NCBI GenBank assembly: GCA_900539655.1
Contig: UQCR01000022.1
Span: 1 to 64,000 of the forward strand
DNA length: 64,000 bases
Source of the DNA: an uncultured Robinsoniella sp.
Lineage (GTDB): Bacteria; Bacillota; Clostridia; Lachnospirales; Lachnospiraceae
Direction: 5' to 3'
A program made the position numbers and the translations under genes. Positions 51,161 to 59,798 of this stretch are shown here, one piece after another. Within the stretch, counting starts at the first letter, position 1. Each line of letters opens with the position of its first letter. The notes under the pieces are model-generated. The model ran no database searches. It saw only the letters and a program-made list of their open reading frames with translations, and had not been told where the DNA came from.

Positions 51161-53974
51161 ATGAAAAAATCAAAATTAGCATTATCTCTTATTTTGAGTA
51201 TTTCACTTACCACCATTGCCCCGGCAGAGGTTTTATTGGCTGCCGGTTCTCCGGGTGGTTCCAATATTCAAAATCAAAAAGCTTCTGCTGTGCAGACAGC
51301 TGAGATCGAATCTGAAACATCAACAACTACCGACACAACAAAAAAATCAAATGAATCCAATACCTATCAGAAAAAAATCAACTCAGAATATAACAGTGAT
51401 GCCGGAACAAACAGCAAAACTGAAACATCACATACATCAGATGAAACCGATATACCGGTAGAATTTACAACCGAGCCACCATCCATTCTTACAGAGGCTC
51501 CGGAAACGGACCTGCCGGCTTCACCGGACTCTTCCATTCAGACCGAACCCCAGATAATTACAGAAGGAGAATCGGATACGGTAACAGAATCCCAAACAAA
51601 AGAAACCGGTTCTTTAAAGAAAAAGATCAATCGTGCTGGTAACACGGAATCTGAAACAGAGGAAATTCCAGATCTGGACTACGTGCTTGGAAGACCCATG
51701 ACCCAGGAAGAGCTGGATCAGCAGCATTCCATGGCTCCCCAGCTGATAACGCTTCCATCCTTTGGCATGCCAGCCTTAAATGCAAATGGTGGCACTGCTC
51801 CCCGCGCCAGGGCATCCTTTCCTTCTTATTACAGCAGCCGGGATCTGGGATATGTAACGGGTGTACGGGACCAGCGGCCATGGGATACCTGTTGGGCATT
51901 TTCTTCCCTCGCCTGCGGTGAAACATCCTTACTAAAAAAAGGGCTTGCTACATCATCCCTGGATCTTTCCGAACGGCATTTGGCTTATTTTTTCTATAAT
52001 ACACCGCCCGACCCTCTAAAGCTTACAGTAAATGACCGAAACCTTCCGATCTCCCCGAATCTAAACTATCTGGAGACAGGGGGAAACAATTTATTTACCA
52101 TATTTACACTGGCAAAGTGGGTAGGCGCAGCAGATGAATCAGCAGCTCCTTACATCAATGATTCTTCTAAATTTCCCGGCGGTCTAGATTCAAATCTGGC
52201 CTATGCCAACAAAGCACATTTGCAAAATGCATATATTATTCCATCGTCTTCCAAGGATGACATGAAATCACTGATCTTGTCCCAGGGTGCCATTGCAGCA
52301 AATTTATACATTGACCCTTATAACTATTTCAATTATTATAACCCCAACACCGCATCTTATTGTTATGTGGCAAACGGGACTGTTAACAATCAAAATCATA
52401 CAGTAGAAATTGTTGGCTGGGATGATAATTATAAACGAACGAATTTTCTATCAGGAAAGCAGCCATCCCGCAACGGTGCATGGCTTGCAAAAAACAGCTG
52501 GGGTAGCAATTGGGGAAAAGAAGGTTATTTCTGGATCTCTTATGAAGATGCTTTTATAAGCAGCGGAGATGGAGATGCAACGGGTGTTGCATTTGATTTT
52601 GAATCAGCTGATAACTATGATCACAATTATCAGTACGACGGATCCAGCGGCAATTCCTATAACAGGTATCAGGGACGTACGTCCATTGCAAATGTTTATA
52701 CTGCCAAAGGAAATGCTACGGGCGCTGATGAGCTCTTAGAAGCAGTATCCTTTGCCCATTATACACCGGGAGTAAATTATTCTATCCAGATATATAAAAA
52801 CCTTAAGGATTCAAGCAATCCTACAAGCGGAACAAAAATGTTGTCAAAACCACAAAAAGGCGTAAACCAATACGCAGGCTATCAAACAATTAAACTAAAA
52901 CAGCCCGTTACTTTAGCAAAGGGAGAAACTTTCTCTATCGTAATACAATTAACGCCTCCCGGAGATTCGCCACTGTATATATTTATGGACCGGACATATA
53001 CCAATGGTTCCTGGGTAAAATTCATTTCCACTTCCGATAAAAACCAAAGCTTTATTAAACAGACTTCAGACAAAAGCTGGCAGGATGCACACAGCATGAC
53101 TGGTTCCAAAGGCGATACGGTACGTATCAAAGCTTTTACTTCTGATTTAACAACTGTTTCTCCCAGAAGTTTATCGGTAAAAGCAAGCAAAACATCTACT
53201 TATGTAGGCAGAAAAATCAGCCTGAATGCAGTATTGACTCCAAAGAAAAGCACCGTTTCTTCTATAACCTGGACGTCATCCAATTCCAAGGTTGTGAAAA
53301 TAACTTCTTCCGAAGGGAAAAAAGCCACTGCTGCTGCTGTTGGCTATGGAAGCGCTAAGATAACTGCAACTACCTCAAACGGACTGACAAAATATATTAC
53401 CATCAAAGTGACCAGACCTAACTTTGAAAAGGTGACTGCCCGGGGGTATAAAAGTATCAATTTAAGCTGGTATAAAGTATATGGTGCGAAAGGCTATGCA
53501 ATTTATCGTAGTACGAGTAAAAACGGACCATATAATAAAATAGCTACCATTAAAAATTCCGGTACAACAACCTATATAGACAAGGGACTGAAAACCGGAC
53601 AGACATATTACTACCAACTCCGCTCTTACAAAGTATCCGGGGGAAAGAATGTCTACAGCAACCGCTCCTATATCAGTTCCTGTAAGCCGGCTCCACAGGC
53701 TCCCAAATTAAATGAACTTACCCTATCAGGCAGCTCTAAAGCAAAAGTAACCTGGAAATCTGTCTCTGGCGCCAGCGGCTATCAGGTATACCGCAGTAAC
53801 GCTAAAAACGGTGAATATAAGCGCGTTCGAACAACTACTGGCAAAACAAGTACTACTTATTATAATAATCTGATAGATAATGGAACGTATTATTATAAAG
53901 TGAGGGCTTACAGAGTGGTGAAGGGCAAGAAAGTATATGGGGCATATTCAGAGGTTAAGAGTATTACAAAATAA
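51161..53974 (+). CDS. Secreted papain-like (C1) cysteine protease with Big and Fn3 domains
   Basis: 937 residues. The signal peptide spans about 1-28 (KKSKLALSLILSIS...LLAAG). Residues 30-220 are a Ser/Thr/Glu-rich linker or propeptide. The C1A catalytic domain (about 222-480) has the oxyanion Gln and nucleophile Cys in VRDQRPWDTCWAFSS, His in QNHTVEIVGWDD and Asn in AKNSWGSNWGKEGYFWISYED. A beta-sandwich follows (500-650), then a Big_2 domain (about 665-750, SLSVKASKTSTYVGRKI) and two fibronectin type III domains (about 755-845 and 848-937). There is no sortase motif or membrane anchor, so it is released or held by carbohydrate contacts. The role is extracellular proteolysis; the target is unknown. 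AGGAGTG precedes the ATG. Confidence 0.93.
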   Translation: MKKSKLALSLILSISLTTIAPAEVLLAAGSPGGSNIQNQKASAVQTAEIESETSTTTDTTKKSNESNTYQKKINSEYNSDAGTNSKTETSHTSDETDIPVEFTTEPPSILTEAPETDLPASPDSSIQTEPQIITEGESDTVTESQTKETGSLKKKINRAGNTESETEEIPDLDYVLGRPMTQEELDQQHSMAPQLITLPSFGMPALNANGGTAPRARASFPSYYSSRDLGYVTGVRDQRPWDTCWAFSSLACGETSLLKKGLATSSLDLSERHLAYFFYNTPPDPLKLTVNDRNLPISPNLNYLETGGNNLFTIFTLAKWVGAADESAAPYINDSSKFPGGLDSNLAYANKAHLQNAYIIPSSSKDDMKSLILSQGAIAANLYIDPYNYFNYYNPNTASYCYVANGTVNNQNHTVEIVGWDDNYKRTNFLSGKQPSRNGAWLAKNSWGSNWGKEGYFWISYEDAFISSGDGDATGVAFDFESADNYDHNYQYDGSSGNSYNRYQGRTSIANVYTAKGNATGADELLEAVSFAHYTPGVNYSIQIYKNLKDSSNPTSGTKMLSKPQKGVNQYAGYQTIKLKQPVTLAKGETFSIVIQLTPPGDSPLYIFMDRTYTNGSWVKFISTSDKNQSFIKQTSDKSWQDAHSMTGSKGDTVRIKAFTSDLTTVSPRSLSVKASKTSTYVGRKISLNAVLTPKKSTVSSITWTSSNSKVVKITSSEGKKATAAAVGYGSAKITATTSNGLTKYITIKVTRPNFEKVTARGYKSINLSWYKVYGAKGYAIYRSTSKNGPYNKIATIKNSGTTTYIDKGLKTGQTYYYQLRSYKVSGGKNVYSNRSYISSCKPAPQAPKLNELTLSGSSKAKVTWKSVSGASGYQVYRSNAKNGEYKRVRTTTGKTSTTYYNNLIDNGTYYYKVRAYRVVKGKKVYGAYSEVKSITK

Positions 53975-53992
53975 ATGAAATGCAAGTAAAAT

Positions 53993-54035
53993 AATGGGTT
54001 GGCAGATAATATTAATTATTATCCGCCAGCCCATT
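53993..54035. terminator. Bidirectional terminator between convergent genes
   Basis: A 19-bp stem, AATGGGTTGGCAGATAATA against TATTATCCGCCAGCCCATT (two G.U-type differences), with a 5-base loop and T-rich flanks on both strands. It serves the protease gene (+) and the GT-C gene (-). Confidence 0.9.
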
Positions 54036-54056
54036 TATTTTATTTAGAATGATTTT

Positions 54057-55880
54057 TTACTTTTTCCAATACTTCTGTATTTCACCTGTCCACTCGCCCT
54101 TGGCATAGACAAATTCATTTTTATCCAATGTAATACACTGATACCCCATTTTGTACAGCTTTTCCACTTCAGCGCTATTGCTAAAAATAATTGCCTGGTC
54201 ATCTTCTCTTTTAGGAAGCTCCGGTATCACTTCATAACGGTTTAACATAAACTGATAAAGATAAAAGATCTGGTGATCTGTCTTTTTTGTGGCATCATAA
54301 ACATATAATTTTTTTGGCAATTCAACTTTATCTTCCATTTTCTGTACTAAAGCATATCCGGCATTGGCTTTCTTCATATTCTTTTTAGACGCATATTGAT
54401 CAAAATAGACGCTGGTATATACATACTGGAACATACAAAGACCACACACAATCATTACCGGGATAATTGTTTTATTTTTCTTATATAAATAAATAATCAG
54501 CGAAAATACGACAACGGAAATGATGACTCCTGGCAAAAAGGTCATCAAGTCCACCTTCTGCCCCGGCTTAGAAAGGGACAAAGCTACAAATACTTCTTTC
54601 GTTACGCCATTGTTCTTTATAAAAGGCAAAATTGCTGCCGTCCAAAATACCTGCAGTAGGATAAATATTACTAAAGCTGGTTTAAAATATCGTTTGAACC
54701 AATCTCTGTTTTTATAGCCACATACAAATCCAGCCATAATACCCGGTCCCAGATATGGTCCAAAATAACGGATATATGTGATAGCTTTCATTCCATACAT
54801 TTCAGTCCCAAAGCCATCTTTAACCCCTTCTATCACTCCGGGCAGCCAACTGATTGTCTGCGCTACAATTGTCATTCCAACACAGGATAATAGATAAACT
54901 GAAATGATAAAATAAAGTTCTTTGTCCCCAAGAACCATGACGTTTTTCTTTTTTAATTTATCTCGCAGCATACCAAAAAACAGCCAGGTCATAAAGACAA
55001 AGCACAAAATCATGAAGCCGCCGGTAAATACAGATATGGTGTTGAGCTGGCCCAAAACTACAGATAATGCTGAAAACCAGGTAGTTGGATCCCATAACTT
55101 AAAATTAATAGAAACATTTATAGCACCATTACGAACCGTTTCACCTTTTTCAGCTGCCCATACTGTCCTTTGTACCAACGCTACAAACTGAGTACCGGCA
55201 ATATAGCTGATCAAACCGCCTACAAGTACTACTACTCTGGATATAAGCCATTTTTTATACAGGTAAAAATATAATAGAACTACAAATGCACAGGCAATCC
55301 ATAAGGTTAAAGCTCTGGCATGAACGGTTAACCCATATGCCAGTAACAATAATAAAACGCCTGTCAAAATACGTGTCTTTGCTTTTTGCCCGATACATCT
55401 TTTTAATTCCAAAAAGAGAAGAACTACTAACCAGGTTAATAAAACCAATATATGTTCATTATAAGTTCTATTTGGATATGTAACCACCATATAGGAGCAA
55501 GCAATGGAAAAAACACACAGAACTTTGACGTTCTTAACCAAAAAATGACGTTGCATTATAACAAATGCAATAATAGCAACCAACGCCTGTGCCAGAGATG
55601 CTCCGATTAACATACACTTGTAAATTATGAAGGGATTCTCTGTAATCTTAAACAACCAGAAAAATAAACCATAAAAACCACTTCCATAATATCCCGCTTT
55701 AGAAATCACCGCTGACCAGTTAAGCCCGGCAAAATAGGCCGATCCTGACATAGTCGCTACTTCATCCGATATCATGCGTACCGGGTATTCCTGCATGCAT
55801 AAAAAAACTCTTGGTAAAAAAGCGATTAAAAAAGCAAGCATCATATATATATAGCTCTGTTTCAAAATTGTTTTTTTCAA
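54057..55880 (-). CDS. Multi-spanning GT-C-like membrane protein
   Basis: 607 residues with a TTG start (55880) preceded by AAAGGA at 7 bases; the ATG just upstream is out of frame. About 11-12 membrane helices. The first extracytoplasmic loop reads EYPVRMISDEVATMSGSAYF with an Asp-Glu pair, the position of the catalytic acid in PMT/ArnT-type GT-C enzymes. The C-terminal 120 residues are soluble (KKTDHQIFYLYQFMLNRYEV). It follows a GtrB-like gene by 59 bases, so it likely takes the sugar from polyprenyl phosphate made by that enzyme. Acceptor unknown; it could also be a polymerase. Confidence 0.75.
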   Translation of the reverse strand: MKKTILKQSYIYMMLAFLIAFLPRVFLCMQEYPVRMISDEVATMSGSAYFAGLNWSAVISKAGYYGSGFYGLFFWLFKITENPFIIYKCMLIGASLAQALVAIIAFVIMQRHFLVKNVKVLCVFSIACSYMVVTYPNRTYNEHILVLLTWLVVLLFLELKRCIGQKAKTRILTGVLLLLLAYGLTVHARALTLWIACAFVVLLYFYLYKKWLISRVVVLVGGLISYIAGTQFVALVQRTVWAAEKGETVRNGAINVSINFKLWDPTTWFSALSVVLGQLNTISVFTGGFMILCFVFMTWLFFGMLRDKLKKKNVMVLGDKELYFIISVYLLSCVGMTIVAQTISWLPGVIEGVKDGFGTEMYGMKAITYIRYFGPYLGPGIMAGFVCGYKNRDWFKRYFKPALVIFILLQVFWTAAILPFIKNNGVTKEVFVALSLSKPGQKVDLMTFLPGVIISVVVFSLIIYLYKKNKTIIPVMIVCGLCMFQYVYTSVYFDQYASKKNMKKANAGYALVQKMEDKVELPKKLYVYDATKKTDHQIFYLYQFMLNRYEVIPELPKREDDQAIIFSNSAEVEKLYKMGYQCITLDKNEFVYAKGEWTGEIQKYWKK

Positions 55881-55939
55881 TGTTGATTCCTTTCATAGTT
55901 ATTAACTACACATCTTCTTATCTAGATCTAATCATATTA

Positions 55940-56890
55940 TCACTTATCCGACTCAAGCTCTAATAAATTTGTTTCTTTGCAAATATATATTGGGCGATCT
56001 TTTACTTCCAGATACGTTTTAGCCAAATATTCACCAAGAATTCCCATACAAAAAAGCTGTATGCCGCCAACAAACAGGATTATACATGCCAGAGATGGCC
56101 ATCCTGCTACCGGATCCTGAAATATAAGTGCTCTAAGGAAAATAATTATTACAAACAAAAATGCAAGCAGACAAAACAAAAGCCCTGAAACAGTTGCTAT
56201 AGATAGGGGCACAATGGAAAATGCTACAATTCCCTCGATGCTATAAAGTAAAAGTTTCCAAAATGACCATTTTGTCTCCCCGGCAACACGCTCAACATTT
56301 TCAAATTCTAACCATTTTGTTTTATAACCAACCCATCCGAACAAACCTTTTGAAAATCGATTATACTCCTTTATTTCTAACAAGCTATTTGCAAATTGTC
56401 GGGTCATCAACCGATAGTCTCTGGCCCCATCAACTATTTCAGTTTTGGAAATTTTATTGATGATCCTATAAAATCTCCTGGCAAAGAACGACCTGATTGG
56501 TGGTTCTCCTTTTCTGCTAACGCGACGAGTAGCCACAGAATCATAACCTTCCTCTTTTATGGCTTTCATCATATCTGGTAATAATCGTGGCGGATCCTGA
56601 AGATCCACATCCATGATGACAACATAATCACCAGTAGCTTTTGAAAGCCCGGCATAAATTGCAGCTTCTTTTCCAAAATTTCTGGAAAAAGAAATATATT
56701 TTATTTGTTTATCCTTATTTGCCAATTCCTTAGCTACTATTAAAGTCCGGTCTTTAGAACCATCATCTACAAATATTATTTCAAATTCATACTCACTCAT
56801 GTTTTTTTGGACTGTACCAATTTCCCTGTAGAAAAATGGTATTGCCTCTTCTTCATTGTAGCATGGAACCACAACTGATATTTTCTCCAT
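55940..56890 (-). CDS. Polyprenyl-phosphate glycosyltransferase (GtrB/DPM type, GT2)
   Basis: 316 residues. GT-A domain: SVVVPCYNEEEAIPFFY, FVDDGSKDRT, DYVVIMDVDLQDPP (DxD), VAGETKWSFWKLLLYSIEG. Two membrane helices follow (about 230-255 and 265-290) with GEYLAKTYLEVKDRPIYI at the end, as in GtrB/YkcC. It makes undecaprenyl-phosphate-hexose. AAGGAG precedes the ATG. Located between glf and the GT-C gene, it is a natural donor enzyme for the latter. Confidence 0.93.
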   Translation of the reverse strand: MEKISVVVPCYNEEEAIPFFYREIGTVQKNMSEYEFEIIFVDDGSKDRTLIVAKELANKDKQIKYISFSRNFGKEAAIYAGLSKATGDYVVIMDVDLQDPPRLLPDMMKAIKEEGYDSVATRRVSRKGEPPIRSFFARRFYRIINKISKTEIVDGARDYRLMTRQFANSLLEIKEYNRFSKGLFGWVGYKTKWLEFENVERVAGETKWSFWKLLLYSIEGIVAFSIVPLSIATVSGLLFCLLAFLFVIIIFLRALIFQDPVAGWPSLACIILFVGGIQLFCMGILGEYLAKTYLEVKDRPIYICKETNLLELESDK

Positions 56891-56927
56891 TATGTACTCC
56901 TTGTATTCTACATATCTCTAAAGATTA

Positions 56928-58025
56928 CTACAATACCTTATCCACACACCGTAATGCCTGTTCTATTACGTTATGCATATCATAATACCGATACTCAGCT
57001 AATCTTCCTCCAAAAATGATATTTTCTTCTTTTTCTGCTTTTTCTTTATATTTTTCGTAAAGTTTTCCATTTTTATCATCATTTATAGGATAATACGGTT
57101 CAGAACCCACTTCCCATTGTTTTGGATATTCTTTTGTAATAACGGTCTTGTCCTGTTTACCGTACTCAAAATGTTTGTGCTCTATTATTCTAGTATATGG
57201 AATATCATATTCGGTATAGTTGACTACAGCATTACCCTGATAATTTTCTTCATCTAATATTTGTGTTTCAAAATGAAGGCTTCTATATTCCAAAGCCCCA
57301 TAACACTGGTCATAAAATTCATCAATCATACCTGTAAATACCGTTTTTTCAGCTAATCCATCCAAATCTTCACGATTTGCAAAATAATCCGTCTCTAAGC
57401 GAATGTCACTTCCTCTAAGCATCTTTTCTATGATTTGCGTATACCCTCCTATAGGAATGCCTTGATATAAATCATTAAAATAATTATTATCATAAGTAAA
57501 ACGAACGGGTAACCTCTTAATAATAAAACTTGGCAATTCTGTACATAATTTACCCCATTGTTTTTGGGTATACCCTTTCACTAGTTTTTCATAGATATCT
57601 TTACCAACCAGTGATATTGCCTGTTCTTCTAAATTTTGTGGATTTACTATTCCGCTTTCCTCAATCTGTTCCTTTATTTTAGCCTTTGCTTCTCCAGGAG
57701 TGACAACACCCCACATCTTATTAAATGTATTCATATTAAATGGCATATTATAGATCTCGCCCTTGTAATATGCTACTGGAGAATTCGTGTAACGGTTAAA
57801 CTCTGCAAATTGATTCACGTAATCCCATACCTCTTTATTACTGGTATGAAAGATATGCGCTCCATATTTATGCACTTGAATTCCATCCATTTCTTCTGTA
57901 TAAATATTTCCACCTACATGATTACGCTTGTCAATAACAAGACATGTTTTACCTCTTTTTGTTGCCTCATAAGCAAATATCGACCCAAATAATCCTGCAC
58001 CTACAATAAGATAATTATACATCAT
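56928..58025 (-). CDS. glf: UDP-galactopyranose mutase
   Basis: 365 residues. N-terminal FAD-binding YLIVGAGLFGSIFAYEATKRG and VIDKRNHVGGNIYTEE, KYGAHIFHTSNKEVWDYV, then YTQKQWGKLCTELPSFIIKRLPVRFTYDNNYFND and the C-terminal GRLAEYRYYDMHNVIEQAL are all diagnostic. It interconverts UDP-galactopyranose and UDP-galactofuranose, so the surface glycan should contain galactofuranose. Two adjacent ATGs exist; the second (58022) has the better spacing from AAAGGAG. Starts 11 bases after the mutase gene. Confidence 0.97.
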   Translation of the reverse strand: MMYNYLIVGAGLFGSIFAYEATKRGKTCLVIDKRNHVGGNIYTEEMDGIQVHKYGAHIFHTSNKEVWDYVNQFAEFNRYTNSPVAYYKGEIYNMPFNMNTFNKMWGVVTPGEAKAKIKEQIEESGIVNPQNLEEQAISLVGKDIYEKLVKGYTQKQWGKLCTELPSFIIKRLPVRFTYDNNYFNDLYQGIPIGGYTQIIEKMLRGSDIRLETDYFANREDLDGLAEKTVFTGMIDEFYDQCYGALEYRSLHFETQILDEENYQGNAVVNYTEYDIPYTRIIEHKHFEYGKQDKTVITKEYPKQWEVGSEPYYPINDDKNGKLYEKYKEKAEKEENIIFGGRLAEYRYYDMHNVIEQALRCVDKVL

Positions 58026-58035
58026 TATTCTCCTT

Positions 58036-59766
58036 TTAGCATTGTTCTACTATTTCTTTTAATTCCTTTTTAATGCCTTCACATCTTAATTCCGCTTCTT
58101 TTAGACTTTTTTCTTTTACCCCTATATAGAATTTAATTTTAGGTTCCGTTCCGGACGGTCTCACACAACACCATGCATTATCTTCCAGCTCATAATAAAG
58201 TACATTCGATTTTGGTAAACCAGTATCTTCAAATTCATTTGACTCGGCATTTTTAATTTTACCAGTTTGATAATCACGTATCTTAATAACTTTTAGATTA
58301 TCGATTTTAATTATATTGCTATTACGGAATTTTTCCATAATTCTTTGTATTTTCAAATTTCCATCTAATCCTTTAAATGTAAAAGAAATAAGGTCTTCCT
58401 TAAAATAACCATATTTTTCATATAGTTTTATCATATAATCCCACAATGTCATATGATTATAGCTGCAATATGCTGCCGCTTCACATAACATCATCACTGC
58501 TGATACTGCGTCTTTATCTCTGGCGTAAGTGCCAACGAGACAGCCGTAACTCTCTTCCATGCCAAATACATATTCATAGAGTTTGCTTTGTTCAAAAAAT
58601 TTAATTTGTTCTCCTATGTATTTAAACCCTGTCAATACTTCAAGTAATTTTAAATGATATTCATTCGCAAGTTCATCCACCATATTTGTAGTAACAATGG
58701 TCTTTACCAAAGCTGCATTATCTGGCAGGTTATCATTAGCTTTCATCTGAGAAATCATATAATGGGCAATTATCATTCCAGACATATTCCCAGTAAAACT
58801 TATGTACTGGCCTGTTTTATTGTCTTTTACATAAACCCCCAATCTGTCTGCATCTGGATCTGTAGCCAGAATAAGATCCGCTTTTACCTTATCCGCAAGT
58901 TCAAGTGCAAGTGTAAATGCTTTTGGATCTTCAGGATTTGGTGAAACAACAGTTGGAAAATCACCGTCTGGTTTTTCCTGCTCTGTTACTACGTAAACTT
59001 TATTGAAGCCCAAATCTTTTAATATCCTCTGTACGGGTAAATTACCTGTACCATGTAAAGGCGTATATACTATCGTCAAACTATCCGCCATTTTTTGTAT
59101 AACATTTTTATTCATAGATAGTTTATGAAGTTCTTGATTATAGCGTTCATCAACCTCTTTTCCTATGACCTTATATAACCCTTTCTCTGTTGCCAGGCCT
59201 TTATTCATTGTTTTGACAAGATGATAATCATCAACTTTTTTAACTTCTGTAATTATTTCTTTGTCTTTTGGAGAAGTAATCTGTGCACCATCTTCCCAAT
59301 AAACCTTATAGCCATTATATTCAGCCGGGTTATGACTGGCAGTAATTACAATTCCTGCTATACACCCCAATTCTCTAACTGCAAAAGAAAGCTCTGGTGT
59401 TGGGCGGAGGGAATCGAAGATATACGTTACTATACCATTGGCGTTTAAACATAATGCAGCTTCTTCTGCAAATTCAGGAGACATTCTTCTTGAATCGTAA
59501 GCAATAGCAACCCCTCTTTTCTGACCATTATTAAGTAAAATATAATTCGCCAGGCCTTGTGTAGCTTTACGAATCGTATAAATATTCATTCTATTTGTTC
59601 CAGCTCCAATAATACCACGCAAGCCTCCTGTACCAAATTCCAGTTCTTTATAGAATCGTTCTTTGATTTCTTCTTCATCACCTGCTAAGGATTTTAATTC
59701 CGTCTTGATTTCGTCATCAAAATAATTATCTTCTATCCAATATTCATATGTGCTTGTATATCCCAT
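58036..59766 (-). CDS. pgcA: Phosphoglucomutase/phosphomannomutase (alpha-D-phosphohexomutase)
   Basis: 576 residues, the long PgcA/PGM2-like form. The active-site phosphoserine is in ITASHNPAEYNGYK, the metal loop is DPDADRLGV, the sugar-binding loop FGMEESYG and the phosphate-binding loop RPSGTEPKIKFY. It interconverts glucose-1-P/6-P or mannose-1-P/6-P, linking central metabolism with nucleotide-sugar synthesis. Position between the ManC-ManA fusion and glf suits supply of mannose-1-phosphate. AAAAAGGAG with ideal spacing precedes the ATG. Confidence 0.95.
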   Translation of the reverse strand: MGYTSTYEYWIEDNYFDDEIKTELKSLAGDEEEIKERFYKELEFGTGGLRGIIGAGTNRMNIYTIRKATQGLANYILLNNGQKRGVAIAYDSRRMSPEFAEEAALCLNANGIVTYIFDSLRPTPELSFAVRELGCIAGIVITASHNPAEYNGYKVYWEDGAQITSPKDKEIITEVKKVDDYHLVKTMNKGLATEKGLYKVIGKEVDERYNQELHKLSMNKNVIQKMADSLTIVYTPLHGTGNLPVQRILKDLGFNKVYVVTEQEKPDGDFPTVVSPNPEDPKAFTLALELADKVKADLILATDPDADRLGVYVKDNKTGQYISFTGNMSGMIIAHYMISQMKANDNLPDNAALVKTIVTTNMVDELANEYHLKLLEVLTGFKYIGEQIKFFEQSKLYEYVFGMEESYGCLVGTYARDKDAVSAVMMLCEAAAYCSYNHMTLWDYMIKLYEKYGYFKEDLISFTFKGLDGNLKIQRIMEKFRNSNIIKIDNLKVIKIRDYQTGKIKNAESNEFEDTGLPKSNVLYYELEDNAWCCVRPSGTEPKIKFYIGVKEKSLKEAELRCEGIKKELKEIVEQC

Positions 59767-59798
59767 GTTGATCTCCTTTTTAACTAACTTTATATCAT

